Assembly (NCBI GenBank): GCA_947179485.1
Contig: OX359246.1
Coordinates: 26,536,001 to 26,600,000, forward strand
DNA length: 64,000 nt
Origin: Allacma fusca
Lineage: Eukaryota; Arthropoda; Collembola; Symphypleona; Sminthuridae
Direction: 5' to 3'
A program made the position numbers and the translations under genes. Shown in pieces: positions 1 through 12,063 of this stretch; the first letter of the stretch is position 1; each line of letters opens with the position of its first letter. The notes under the pieces are model-generated. The model had not been told where the DNA came from. It saw nothing but the letters and a program-made list of their open reading frames with translations, and searched no databases.

Positions 1-141
1 CTTTTCCTGACGAATTTGTTTCAACGATTTGAGATTCGAGCTCATCCAAGCAAACCCAAGCCAACGATGGAGCCTATGCCTATTTTGGATGCTCTCGAAC
101 CCCAAGAGTTTTTTGTTATTCTCAAGGATAGGCGAGATTAG
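1..141 (+). CDS. Cytochrome P450 (CYP2 clan), last exon only, cut by window edge
   Basis: Frame 1 is open from base 1 to the TAG ending at 141 and encodes the last 46 residues of a P450: the helix after the haem loop ([19 protein letters not shown]) and the C-terminal beta strands (FFVILKDRRD). It is nearly identical to the end of the gene at 3358-5461, so the two are probably recent tandem duplicates. The haem-binding cysteine and all earlier exons lie left of the window. It is the first member of a head-to-tail cluster. Whether the full gene is intact cannot be judged. Confidence 0.9.
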   Translation, partial: LFLTNLFQRFEIRAHPSKPKPTMEPMPILDALEPQEFFVILKDRRD

Positions 142-3100
142 GTTCAGTACGGTTTACCACGCACGGTGTAATCCTTTTCAGACAATAATATTCGGCTTGT
201 CAGTTATTGCGTGGAATATGATCGTTGACTTTACTGTCGATATAATAATTTTAAGAGTACTCCTATAAAATCAGCAAGCTAATTTTACTCGAAGCGAAGT
301 GCCTTAATGGGGAAAAAATTTTACGATCTAACCTTGGATGTTTCCAAACATTTTGTTCCTATTGAGAACAAGCTCTCACAGGGAGTACTAATATCTTATA
401 TGTGACCGTACTCTGCTTAAGTTTAGATTAATTTTTACTGGAAATTCATGTACAGATTACGTTTGCTAGTGCACATTCAATAGCTGCAAGGGTACTTCAA
501 GCCCTAATTAATATCTTCGGGTGACTGATAAAGCATAAGGTGTTTAAATTTATTCTAGAAAGTTCAGAAGTATGGTAATGTCAAGTTAGGAAAGATTTAA
601 GAATATTTTTTGTGAACAATAAAATTACAACAAAATTGAAAAAATCCTTTAACAAACATTGTCCCAACCGAAAGCAGATGTCTATATTGATGACTCAAAA
701 TTACATGAATTGACATGTGTAAATGTCGCATTCTTAAGCATACTGAAATGTTGGAAATACTGTGTAATTAAGTAGACAAAAATGTAAGTTGATAGCATAT
801 GTGGTAGCTAATGACTCAGTCCCCTATATAGTTATTACTGTTCTTGGAATACAAAACATGAGGAAGGTTTAGAGGTGGAAAGTCGGGTAAATGTTATGCA
901 GAACAGTATGTACTCACACGCAGATTTTCAAGTGTGTTAGTTTTCAGAGAGCTGTCACATTCAATTAAATAGGATTACGTTTTGACTGGTTCCTAATAAG
1001 AAATGCACCCCACAAATTTAGATGGGTATGTTGTTTACAAAATTTCATCGTTTCGGAATAGCGAATGTCCTAAATTCTTGCAGTCCCATAAGAAGATCAA
1101 TAAAGCTTTGTAATTCTCAAGTTCCGTGTGTATGTCCGTCCACCTGTCAATCACGTTGTATTCAACCAATGCTATTAAACACAAAGGAGGACCTTGAAAG
1201 TATTGAAGCATTAAAACTGTATGATGAATGCCAAGTACGCTCTTACCTACGAAAGGGGTTAAGTCTGGTAGGATTTACTCAAGGAAAAAGGGTAAAATAT
1301 AAATGTTTACTACTGCGATATACATAGGCCAAAAGATTCATTGAAGTCTTTGAGGACGCAATTTATTTTCAAATCTTACTTTTTCCACAAAAAAATGCAT
1401 TCCTAATAATACTTTTCACAATCACAAGTCAATTATATTAGGACGGCTTGAAACCACATTAAAGAAATGGAAATTATTTCAAAAGATTGTCACTAGTAAA
1501 CAAAAAAATTCGATTTATTTACCTAAAACTTGTCTCACCTTTTTGAATGCTATGACCCCAATTTTTAAGATAAACCCACAAAGTTTCCTACAAACGATGC
1601 TTCAAGATTTTTCATGAGAAAATATGAATAAATTTTCATCTTAAAAAATCGACTTTCCTTCACTTTGTGAACCCTTTAACATGAAATCTTGATCCAGATC
1701 AATCAGATTTTTGAGTGTGTTAGTTTTCAAATATCTTTAACGTTTAACAAAATGTGAATGCATTTTGAGTCACTCCTAATGAGAAGTTCTGTAAAAATTT
1801 GCATCGTCATGTGTGTTTGTAAAATTTGATAGTTTCAGTCAAGCGAATGACCTAAATTAATAAAGTCACATGAGTATGACAGTAAAACGTTTTCAGTTGC
1901 AAGTCTCATCTGTGGATTCCTGCATGTCACTTCTGTCATCAATGCCCTGGTCAGGAGAACACATTTGAATTTCGTGGTATACATATTGTTGCGTTACTGT
2001 TGTCAACGACGATGTATTTAGGAAAATAAGTTAATTCGGAAAACAACTTATTCAATTTTAGAAATATTAGAATTAAATTATGCGTTTATGATTTTATCAT
2101 GAGAATGTATTGAAGGATAGTCTTAAGAACTGACTTGAACTGAGGAACTAACTACTCTAAAATAAAGTTAATCACTCCGGTTTTGGCATTCAAACTGACC
2201 GGAAGTACTCTTTCTTACTCTTGGCCACAGTGCCCTTTTCTGAGCTACACTCACCATCCCTAAACTGTTTTCCCTCCTCTTACAATATACATACATAGAT
2301 ACATACATATATCTGTGCATCTATAACACCAAAGCTTTTGAGGAATATTTTCAGTTATTTTACGAGAGTTTACTTGTCCATTTGAAATACTTTGAGTTCA
2401 CCCAATTTTGTACGATAGTTTTGGCACCGCAACAGCAATGCAATGTAAGTTGATTCTGACCTGAACTGCTGCGGTCCAAATAATATCATCAGCAGCATGC
2501 CTGACGCCTTTTAACGAACCCTATTATCAACATTATCAACGATGTTGTTCTGGCACAATAGAGTTTGTAAGCCTGTGTTCATAATAGTCTGCTTGCAGAT
2601 TGGGTTGCCAAATGTATGTACATACCTATAGATATATCTGTACACATCACATATTCTGCTGTAAGCTCGAATGTCTGAAGCTCTCTGGATCTTCCTTTGA
2701 TTCAAGCGTCAAGGTCTTTTCGTGGGTGATGCAAAACAAGTCCTTTTTATCTACTTCAAGTACTATAGTATCTATATATTACGCGACAGCATATCACAGA
2801 ACCGCTAAGAGGCACGGAGTTAGTATCTAAAGAAATTTCAGATCTAGAAATAAATATTTACTTTCAGAGGAAGCAACTTAAAAAATCCTGTTCGTTTTCA
2901 ACCTATTTTGTAAGCAGAGAATATTTACATGTGTTTCCTGTCATATTTACTTCCCCCTTGGAAAATATTTCTACAGGTTGACAACTGCATGTTACCCAAA
3001 TTTCAACTAAAGGATGCTGGTTCCTAATGTACAGGATTTATTTAGCAATAAGAATTATATTCACACAAGTATTTCGGGTGTAACTATAGGACACTGTAGT

Positions 3101-3357
3101 AGGACTGTAGTAGGTATACTCGTTAGTAATACGAACATAATTACAATTTTGTCTGGACAACAACTACAGATACAAGCTTTATTAATCATACTGAAGTGGC
3201 TTGTTGAAGGTTATCCTAATTTACTCCCCAGGACTTTTTGAGCTGAAGTGCTCACAATCATATATGACACAGTTGAATTGCAAGCGTACATGCAATCAAA
3301 CATCTCCCTCGGCATGATTAAATCAACATAGTTCCAAGTTATTAAAAATCAATCAAA
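142..3357. other. Intergenic DNA with a direct duplication
   Basis: I see no convincing gene in this AT-rich spacer. The open frame at 1022-1327 resembles nothing I recognise. Two stretches of about 190 bases, 915-1110 and 1700-1885, are diverged direct copies: both hold the phrase GTGTGTTAGTTTTCA and, about 100 bases on, an ACAAAATTT / TAAAATTT block followed by GCGAATG..CCTAAATT. A short TACATA-rich microsatellite lies near 2285-2320. The last 100 bases before the next P450 contain ATTAAATCAACATA, which recurs upstream of the inverted exon 1 near 42440, so it may belong to a shared promoter or 5' leader. Confidence 0.5.
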
Positions 3358-5461
3358 ATGGCCCTAATTTTCAATTTAGTATTGGTTGCTATATTTTTTG
3401 TTATTTCTTGGAAATTCATCAACAGGAAGAAATTAGGGAAGGCTCCTAAAGGTGTGAATTTTTAGCAATCTCTGCAAAATTGTTTGATACTTCAGCTTAT
3501 TGCTTCTGCACTTTGAAGGGTCGTCCTATAAATGTGTACTTGTTGTAAGCAACTCAATGTTTTGCAGGACCCTTCCCATTACCTATACTGGGAAATGCCC
3601 TATCTTTCGGTGCGGCGCCGTACCTGGCCGTAACAAAATGGACTGAACAGTACGGGAAAATATATCAGATGTACATTGGAAAGGACAGGTATCATTAACA
3701 AGCTACATGTTTAAGAATGCGAGTTCTGTTTTTTTTTCAAAAAATATTCAGCGTAAAATAATATTGTAAAAATGACATATATAGGCATATAGTTCTCTCT
3801 GACCTGGAGCTAATAAAGAAAGCTTTCCAACATCCCAGTTTCCAAGGACGGCCCAGATTGGAAGTCATTGAATTTGATGGCGCCAGCCATGGTAATCACG
3901 AAACCAATATTTTGCCTGGAATGACCGCTATAATGATTTTTTATCATAACCGGAATGAGCTTAATAAGAACAGAAATGTTTAAATGAATTTACAGGAATT
4001 AATTTAACTTCCGGAAAAGATTGGCAAGAACAACGGAGATTCACTCTTCGTCACCTTCGAGACTTCGGATTTGGTAAAAACTACATGGAAGGGCTAATTG
4101 AGGAGGAAGTTGATGAACTTCTAGACTGGCTCAAGTCCCAGGGCAAGGAACCAGTCTGCCTCAATATTAAATTCACCCTAGCTGTGGTCAACTCCCTCTG
4201 GAGAATTATCACTGGGAAGAGATTTAGCCAAAGTGATCCGAAATTGTTGGGGATTTTCGAAAACATATTTTTGTAAGTTCCTTATTCATGCCAACTCCGG
4301 AGAATTTCTGAGAATGGATGAAATATTTGTTTGTCACAAACAGTTATATTTATTATCGGCAGAGTTTTTGATACACCTATTATTTTCTACAGGGCATCTC
4401 GTAACGTGAACCCATTCCTTATCATGTTCTTGCCAGGATTGGCCAAATTAATTCCAAATAAAAGTGGTTGGAACAAAGTCCGCCAGGTGTTTAAAAACAA
4501 TAGGAGTTTGGTCAATGAGCCCATAAACGAGCACAGAGCGGAATTTACCAAAGAAATTCAAGACAACCCACGGGACTTTATAGACGCATACTTGGGAGAG
4601 ATTAAAAAAACTACAGATCCCAATTCCAGTTTCTACGGTACCAAGGGAGGTAGGTACTTGCTAATTATGTTTCATTACTTTTGGGTGACTAATTTCTATA
4701 AAAATGTCACGGGTTGAGACAAATATGAGTAATTTTGGTTTATAATGCAGATACATTCCTGTCGGCAGTGGCCCTTGACTTATTTCAAGCTGGTTCCTTA
4801 ACAACATCAACCTCACTAGCTTGGGCTGTGCTGTTTTCCATACTTCACGTAGATGTTCAGGAGAAATTCCAAAAGGAAATTGATGAAGTTGTTGGGTCAA
4901 GTCGTCGTCCCTCTTTGGCTGACAGACCAAAGTAGTTTTTTAATTAAATTTTAAGCAAAATCTCGAAGCAAAGTCGTCTTTGTAAAGAAAATGTTTTGAT
5001 TAATACTATGTAGGATGATGTACACTGAGGCATTCATTTGCGAAGTCCTTCGAAAATCTTCCCTGCTTCCGCTTGGAGTTTTTCATACCGCCACAGAGGA
5101 CACTACTTTTGAAGGCTATGACATGCCGAAGGGGACATTAATTGTCGCAAACCAGTACTATGTTCACCACGATCCGAAAATATGGGGAGACCCTGAAATC
5201 TTTCGACCGGAGAGGTTTATCGATTCCGAGGGGAAGATTCAAAAGAAAGAATTTCTAATTCCTTTCTCGACTGGGAAGCGAATGTGTCCAGGGGAACCTT
5301 TAGCTCGGGATGAGATTTTCCTTTTTTTGACGAATTTGTTTCAACGATTTGAGATTCGAGCTCATCCAAGCAAACCCAAGCCAACGATGGAGGCAGTGCC
5401 TGTATTTGATGTCCTGGAGGCCAAAGAGTTTTTTATTATACTCAAGGATAGGCGAGAGTAA
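3358..5461 (+). CDS. Cytochrome P450 monooxygenase gene A (CYP2 clan), seven exons
   Basis: Predicted exons: 3358-3451, 3569-3688, 3785-3891, 3996-4272, 4393-4649, 4751-4931, 5014-5461, each with GT/AG borders at the same phases as three paralogues in the window. The product is a microsomal haem-thiolate monooxygenase of about 494 residues: hydrophobic N-terminal anchor and basic RKKLGK stop-transfer, helix C WxxxR (WQEQR), helix I AGSLTT, helix K ExxR (EVLR), FRPERF, and haem loop FSTGKRMCPGE with the thiolate Cys. Substrate unknown; springtail homologues are often labelled methyl farnesoate epoxidase-like, which is a similarity label only. Odd: I count exon 2 as 120 bases against 121 in the paralogues, with one C apparently missing near 3600. 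If real this shifts the frame and kills the gene, but it may be my counting or a sequencing error. Its upstream region differs from that of genes C-E. Confidence 0.85.
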
Positions 5462-7520
5462 ATTGTGTACATTTTACCTCACGCCAAGTAATCTTTTCAT
5501 GACCATTGTCCCGGGCTGGTAAATACTGGGTCGAACAGAGATTTACTGTCACACTATTATTATAGGGAAACTGAAGGTAGAACATTTTGAAGCAGATTTG
5601 CCGTTACATGAAGAAATAAAGTTATCGTTGTGTTGAACGGGGATGTGTAACAGTGAACGTACTCTTATGAGGGTGTACATGATAGCGATTGTCGACTTAA
5701 TTAATATAAATTGATTCATTTTCAGTAGCAAATAGTTTAACCTATTAATACTATTTCTTGTGTACATCTTTAAATTTTAGCGAGTACTTCAAACCCCCAT
5801 TAAAATCATCAGTACAGATAATATCTGGGGAGCTATATTTAATTTTAAAGATGTCCATTCAGTGGTAATATCCAAATTATCAACAAATTAGAATTTTGTT
5901 GGTAAGCAATATGAGACAAGAATACCAAAACAAAATTGAGCAAACGCTTTAACATTAATGGTAATAACCAAAAGCAAATCTTTCGACGGCTCTATATTAT
6001 GAGTTGAATCCTTGCATGACATTTTATAACAGTCGTTCAGTTGTTGAGTACTCAACGTCTGAAAATACTATCATGGAATCAATAAAATATTCAGTTTGAT
6101 ATAGTTAGCTTTTGTATGCTTGATAAATTCCTATACATATGTCGATTCATCAATATGCCACTAGAAAAATTTTCTTCAGATGGGAAGTATGTAAGTATGA
6201 GCAGTCCGAAATTTAAGAGTCAGCATAGTTGGTTTTGAAAGAATCATGCGTAATAAGTCCATCGTCAGTCATTACTTGCATCTCGTGTTAGTGGTTTTGA
6301 GTGTCCTATTTTGATCTTCATTCCACCCAATAATTTTTTCTTTTAATTATTCCCATCTTGTGCTCCTTGAGAACAAGCAGGGATACAAGTTAGGGGTTCT
6401 GGAGCAGGATCCACCAGTCCCTACCTTTTTCAGTCCAAGTCAAAATCAGTCTTACGTTTCTGATCAGTCAGTCAGTCCTTAAGTCTGTTTGCCGTTTCCT
6501 ATGAGTCTCAGTCAGTCACAGTCATTATCAGAGTCACTGGAATAAGTCACAGTCTAAGAGGACAGCGTGAAAGATTCAAAAATACCTATTTTTTGTAATT
6601 TTCTTGTGCTGCATTTTAATACGATTGATGACCTGGAATCTGCTTTTGTAAAATACTACGAAAATCTCCAATATTTTCAATGTAAATTTTTGCTCCGCTA
6701 GATACGTTTATAATTTTCGGGCTTTCTACATTGGTTTAGGCGTTCGTCTCAGTCTCAGTCAGTCCCGCTGAACCAGAAATAAGTCTGTCAGGCAAAGTCT
6801 TCAGCTGTAGTTAAATTTATCATTCTCAGTCAGCCATCAGTCAGTCACTCATTGTTGCAGTCAGTCCTTCATCATCAGTCTACGACTGGTCTATCCTGTT
6901 GTGGAGGTCTGATTTATGGACTTCTGTCTAACATCACCAGGTCTCTTATGCGTTGCGCAGAATTTTGTCAACGCACGAGCGCAATATCAGACGTACTATA
7001 CCCTGTCAAACGCGTACAGGGTTATTATTACTTGTACGCGGAAGATAACGTACGTGCGCAGGATGTTTCACACGACTAGGGATGTATTAGCTGGAAAGTT
7101 GTTTCCAGGAGATGAGATAGAAAATAACACCAAATTGTGTTGGCAAGACTAGAAGCACAGTATTCCGAGAAACTTAAACCTGACTATGGTAGTTTTAGCG
7201 ATGTTTGAACCTGAGTTTATTCTTAGCATTGTAAGAAAATTAATGAATATATTGGCCTTATTGAGAACAACCAATCATGTCGGTGGCATGAACATGCAAA
7301 ATAGGGCCTAAAGTTGAAAAAATTCACCTATATGAGAAAAATTAAGGAAAATGCACAGGCAAAAATTTCCATGCAGAACCTACCAGTTATTCAAATCTTT
7401 CAAAATGTTAAGAATTTGCTTAATTTTAGGCGGTCTCGATCAAACTTCATTTTATTTCCCTGAGAAAAAACAACGGGTGAAAGAAAATAGTAGGCTGTCG
7501 TCTGACGTTAGGCATTATCG
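5462..7520. repeat. Intergenic DNA with a CAGT-word-rich block (about 6385-6905)
   Basis: No gene seen. From about 6385 to 6905 the sequence is dominated by variants of CAGTCAGTC and GTCAGTC spaced irregularly on the plus strand, starting near CAGGGATACAAG and ending near CTATCCTG. This looks like another element built of one short word, comparable to those at 46366 and 52400, but I found no clear target duplication. The 150 bases after gene A (near 5700-5870) show weak similarity to DNA upstream of genes C and D. Confidence 0.4.
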
Positions 7521-7770
7521 GACAGCAGATACAGTGATACAGCGTACATTTAAACACATCGTTATCAGTAAAGCTGCTTCGATGTTAGTCATAAATTATT
7601 AGATACCTACAGCAATCACATAATAATGGTTATCTAAATACTCCAAAATTATTCCACAACACCCTTCCAGTATCTTTTGTGCTTGCCCATCTACTGTTTT
7701 TATCCGAATTGAGTTGTTTCTAATCATAGATGGATCTTGCTGGACGAAAGTTTTTATCAAATTGTTCAAG
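7520..7770 (+). promoter_or_regulatory. Shared P450 upstream / 5' leader block, copy of pseudogene B
   Basis: This stretch aligns by eye with 38160-38439 upstream of gene C and 48220-48395 upstream of gene D: GACAGCAGATACAG, then GTAAA(A)CTGCTTC, TAGNCATAAATTATTAGA and GCATCTTGCTGG-like blocks at the same spacing before the ATG. Conservation among copies suggests a common promoter or 5' untranslated leader duplicated along with the genes. Function is inferred only from that conservation. Confidence 0.5.
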
Positions 7771-8902
7771 ATGATTCCGATTTTTAATTTAGTTCTCTAC
7801 GACATTTTTTTCCCTGGTTGCTTGGAAACTGGTGAATAGGAAAAACTAGGGAAAACTCCAGAAGGTTTGAATTCTTGAGAGTCTACCATTTTTTGAGAAT
7901 TACGATTGCATGCCCACTTCCAAGGGATTGTGGTAACCCCCTTGAGTATTTTTGGAGGACACTTCCCTTTACCTTTAGTAGGGACTGTCCTATCCTTCGG
8001 TAAAGCACCCCGCATTGCTGTAAACAAATGTGCCGACTAGTACGGGGAAATATATCAGATGGAAATGCTTTCCCTTTGAACAAAAATTTAGATTGCTTAC
8101 AATCCTCAAAATACCTTGATCTGTCTTTTGCTCTAGAGGAGCGTGGTCTCAATTTTCTTGCTACGTCAATGAATCGAATTTTTGCAGCTATTTCACAAGA
8201 ATCTTCAGTATAATATATACTCTTTCAGCCTAATATACCAGATGTTTGTGATATATATCTGGGTTCTATTTCCATTAAAGTATCCGAATAGATGAGGTAC
8301 TTTGACATCAGGTAAGCGTACATATCTTAGCCACTTGTACCTGCACATGATGCAACTCAGCCAAACAGGTATTCTTTCATACCCTTACCCAAATTTGCGG
8401 GTACAAATCCTATGTACCTATTTTGTACCTGGGCTTGTACCTGTTGTGGGACTGGCTCTACATGTAATTAGTAGTATACACCGAAACAATAACTTGCGAA
8501 GTCCTACAGAAATCTTCCATGGCTCCCTTTGACCTGTTTCATGCTTCTACTGAGAATACTTCCTTCGAGGGCTATGACATGCCTACAGGGACGCTGATAG
8601 TACCAAATCATTTACTATACGTTCACCACGACCCTGAAAACTTCCGACCGGAAGGGTTTATCAATCCCAAGGGAAAAATTCACAAGAAAGAATATATAAT
8701 TCCTTTTTCCATTGGGGAGCGCGTGTGTGCAGAGGAAACGTTAGCTCGGGATGGGATTTTCCTGTTTTTGACGAAGTTGTTTCAACAATTTGAGTTTCAA
8801 GCTGATCCAGGCAAACCCATGCCATCGATGAATAAACCTGTGCAGTTTTTTGATTTCCTGGATCCCCCAAAGTTCTTCGTTATAGTCACGGATCGGAGCT
8901 AA
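7771..8902 (+). pseudogene. Decayed CYP2-clan P450 copy B (exons 1, 2 and 7 only)
   Basis: Exon 1 homology starts at ATG 7771 but is frameshifted in a T-run near 7805. Exon 2 homology (about 7955-8065) has a degraded acceptor, an extra base, Trp to Cys, and a stop TAG at 8038-8040 where paralogues have CAG. Exons 3-6 are gone and replaced by about 400 bases of repeat-like DNA including TACCTG-rich sequence at 8290-8470. Exon 7 is recognisable from about 8478 to the stop at 8900-8902, but helix K ExxR reads EVLQ, the KIWGDP segment is deleted, and the haem loop reads FSIGERVCAEE, losing the glycine after the cysteine position. It is closest to gene E in its last exon and in its 3' flank (8935-9170 matches 61081-61290). 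Confidence 0.9.
8186..8470. repeat. Dispersed repeat with TACCTG/TACCC words, copy 1
   Basis: This block matches 41270-41480 in the same orientation (ACCTGCACATGATGCAA, then CAGGT(A)TTCTTTC, then CCC.TAC), and its last 50 bases match 42820-42870 in the opposite orientation (GGTACA.AATAGGTACATA). It replaces the middle exons of pseudogene B. Its words resemble those of the element at 62618-63789. Confidence 0.6.
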
Positions 8903-9917
8903 ATGCTTTAGTAAATTTTCGGTTCAATATATATTCTTTCTCATATTACAACATCCGATGATTTGAGGTTCGTTGTGGTTCAAATTGGGAATATTGTATA
9001 CTCAAAATCATTAAAACTAAATCGTACATACAGTTATCTGTGGGAGTGATTTATATCAGAATTTTCATTGTTCGAAACTTGTAGCATTGAATCGTTTTAC
9101 ATCAAATTTTTGCAGACGCCTCTGGCATTTTGTTGCGTGGAGTAACATAAATAGTGACGATGAGTCACAACAGGAAGTCTAAAGCGACTAAGCTTAAACA
9201 TGTACGGAGCAACGGATGACATTTTCAATCTTCTTATGAACGATACATATAGCATCTGCCCCAAATGAAATTTTCGAGACTGACATGTTTTGGTTAGCAT
9301 TTTAAAATTTGATACTGAATATACTGTACACCTTTTTACAAAATGCGAACAAAATGTCATCGTGATGATGATCGCTATGTTGTGCCTAAGATTTTGCCAT
9401 TCCTTGGAAATTACAAAATAGGAAATTCGGTGTAAATTTATCTAGCGCAGCTATACTTAGCTCACTTACTGAAGTTATGCCTACTATAAATTATCGAAAC
9501 AATAATCACATATTTGTATATATTATTTAAAACCGACCATCAAAAGAAAACATCTCACAAAACGATTTTACATCAAAATATGCTAACATGATTTTACACA
9601 AATTTAAAAAGAAGTATATAACGTCATTCGTTTTTCGCTGGTTCCTCATTCCGCTTTGACGAACGTATTGTTGTCTCCAGTAAATCCAATTTCTGTGAAA
9701 CCAAGGACCGAAAAATGCCCCGTGGTAGCTTTGTGCCAAAAATATTGTCAGCCATGTGGACAGAAATTCTTTGCTGATTATTCACACCCCAGGATAATAT
9801 CACTATTCCTTTAAAAACAAGACTAATATATAAATCCTGTGGTTTTAATAATTAAAGTACTGTATAATAATTATTGGCCCTTATTATTATTCATATATTT
9901 ATGTATTCAGGGCTAAC
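8903..9917. other. 3' flank of pseudogene B plus a relic of a second-family P450 exon
   Basis: 8935-9170 is a diverged copy of the 3' flank of gene E. At 9158-9295 there is a decayed plus-strand copy of the exon at about 31262-31421: TTG.LKRLSLN..ATDDI.NLL.ND is still readable, then indels. That motif fits the helix C to D part of CYP3-clan P450s, so this is a third trace of the second P450 family. I see nothing else between 9300 and 9917. Confidence 0.5.
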
Positions 9918-11373
9918 CAAGACCACAATTTGGATTTACAGTAGTAAAAGCATCGATGATTTCACCTCCGTCAGCAAATTCTTTTGTGGAAGTAGAAGGG
10001 AAGTTTGATCGTCTATATTGCCACCAACGATACCACAAGCCAGCATGCAAGTGCGTGACAAGCGAAGGGGTAACATGGATATTAACCGAACACGATAATC
10101 TTCGGCGAAGTTTGAAAAACGTCTCGAGGTTTCCGTTATCATGGTATCAATGGAAATAACTTGGTCAACAATAGACTTGTCCTGATTGCATGGAAACTCA
10201 AACTCGCAACTGGCTCTGTTAATTATAAAATTGAATTTTTTAATGAGATTAGTAAATATTTATTATAATATATAAAACAGAATGTTTTAATCAGCACCCA
10301 TAATTGCAAACTCCTCCAGGGTGCTCGGAAAGCGGAAATGCTAACGTCGTCGCGAGTGTATCGAGTGACGTATTTCGGAATGTTTTTAAAGTCTGAGAAC
10401 ATGCAGCAAGGATTGTACCGATCATTACGGAAGCAATGCCCACTCCAATGTCATTTTTGATTGACTTTAGCCTGCTCACTGGAACGATCTCACTGAATTC
10501 ACAAATATTATCCTCAGAAAAATTTCTAAAATCAAAGATATCCACCTTGGAAGACGCACACATGGAGCGTAATGTTATATATGGTAAAGATAGTATGATT
10601 TTAAATTTTTCCCACGGATTCAATTAAATATAATTAAGCGACAATTTAGGCATCGTAAATGGGGATTGGAACAAATTTCGAAGCAGACACACGATACTGT
10701 ATCCGTCGAAAATGGCATGGTCAGAGCGTAATATCAGGAGTGTTTTGCAACTACTGCTTCCCAGATTGTGGGAAAAGTTTGGGACGACCAAAACCTCCCA
10801 ATGACTTTGGTTTTGTTGCCAAGGTAACTTCAACAGTTTCGGCAAGGCAGTTTGCAGTGTGGTCATATCTGAAAGAGGTGGGAGGGTTTCGAAATCGTAG
10901 TCACGGACATGATTTGAAACACTGAATCCTTTGTCGCTTGCCCAGAATGGATACCCCATGAAAATTGTGCTGTATTGGGCCAGTTTTTGGTATATTCGGT
11001 CTCCATTTGCATTTTTCAAGTTAAAAATACGTTGTTCAAACATTTTACAAAGACGTTGCTGTGTGATTTTCTTATCAACTATGAGACACGTACCAATATT
11101 AAAAAGGCTATGTTCGGGTGTATCTGATATGTAAATTGAGTCCATCCCGAGTTCAAAGGGTACCAAATCAGGGCGGATAAATTTTGCAAACAATATCATT
11201 GCCCACCTGCACAATACAAAAACCAGAAAAACAGGTAATAAAATTGCAAAAGCTGGGACAGGAACACAAAGACGGTTAGAAAACTTCCAGAAAAACATAA
11301 TGTTAAGGAAAGTTAACTTTGTCGCCATTTTCCGACAGTAAAACGTGGTGATTGTAAATGCTGGGTTCATCAC
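9918..11373 (-). pseudogene. Wax ester synthase / DGAT-like O-acyltransferase, interrupted
   Basis: Reading leftward from ATG 11373, 249 codons run to an in-frame TAA at 10624-10626, and the same frame then continues for 110 codons to 10291. The first part has a hydrophobic segment at about residues 37-60, as in membrane-bound WSD proteins, and DHAIFDG at residues 218-224, matching the HHxxxDG acyl-transfer motif with Asp in place of the first His. The second part (EIVPVSRLKSIKNDIGVGIASV) resembles the mid domain of the family. A possible C-terminal remnant lies at 9918-10110 in another frame (KEFADGGEIIDAF). Members join fatty acyl-CoA to alcohols or diacylglycerol at the ER. The TAA makes a pseudogene likely; a short intron removing it is possible but I see no good donor. 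A truncated paralogue is at 51507-51760. Confidence 0.65.
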
Positions 11374-11439
11374 AATTAAAGTTGATATTTAAGTGCGATG
11401 ATAACGTTTCTGAAAATTATAAACAACGTTGGAGGTATT

Positions 11440-12037
11440 TTATACGCTACACCAGCGCAGATAAATCTGGAAAAAATCACAAGCAACGACAACAAATATT
11501 TTGAAAACTTTTACTGCGAAACTGTGAGCGGTAATCCGAAGTTTCCGATCCCAGAAAAGGTTATATATGCAACCTAAAAAATTACAAATAAAACTAAAGT
11601 AAAATACATGCATCCATACGATAACATTCAAATATACACATTGGAGACACTTTGACCTCTATTACTATGCGAAACTGCTTGTGGTAATCCGAGTTTTCTA
11701 ATTGCAGGTAATGTTAAATATACAAAATAAATATTACAAATACAGATAAAAATATAATTCATGAAGACTTACGATGAAATTGAGTTACGTGGTGACGGGA
11801 GAAACATTCAATGCAAATTTTGCTTGATACTGCAAACGGTAATCCGAGTTTGCCGACACCACGATATATTATATTGATATCTTAAAAATTCCACATAAAA
11901 TAAAAATAGATTACATGCATACATACAATGAAATCCAGATATATGGAGGCGGGTGACGCTTTAAATGACCTCTATCCCTATGCAGATCTGCGAGCGGCAA
12001 TCCGAGTTTCCCAATCCCAGGAAATGTTATATTGATA
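11440..12037. repeat. 157-bp tandem repeat, about 3.8 units
   Basis: The marker phrase GGTAATCCGAGTTT (with variants) occurs near 11531, 11688, 11844 and 12000, a period of 156-158 bases, each copy followed by an A/T-rich stretch and ACATGCATNCATACNATGAAAT. The array stops abruptly at 12037 where the Helitron begins. Related sequence (GATATCTTA, then TACATGCATACATACAATG) reappears at about 18830-18895, beyond the Helitron and minisatellite. Confidence 0.8.
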
Positions 12038-12048
12038 CTAGGAGAAAG

Positions 12049-12063
12049 CCCTGCTCAGCAGGG
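12049..12063 (-). terminator. Helitron 3'-terminal hairpin
   Basis: Seven-base-pair stem CCCTGCT / AGCAGGG with a one-base centre, ending seven bases before CTAG. In rolling-circle transposition this palindrome marks the end of the transferred strand. It is the transposition end signal, not a transcription terminator in the bacterial sense. Confidence 0.75.
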
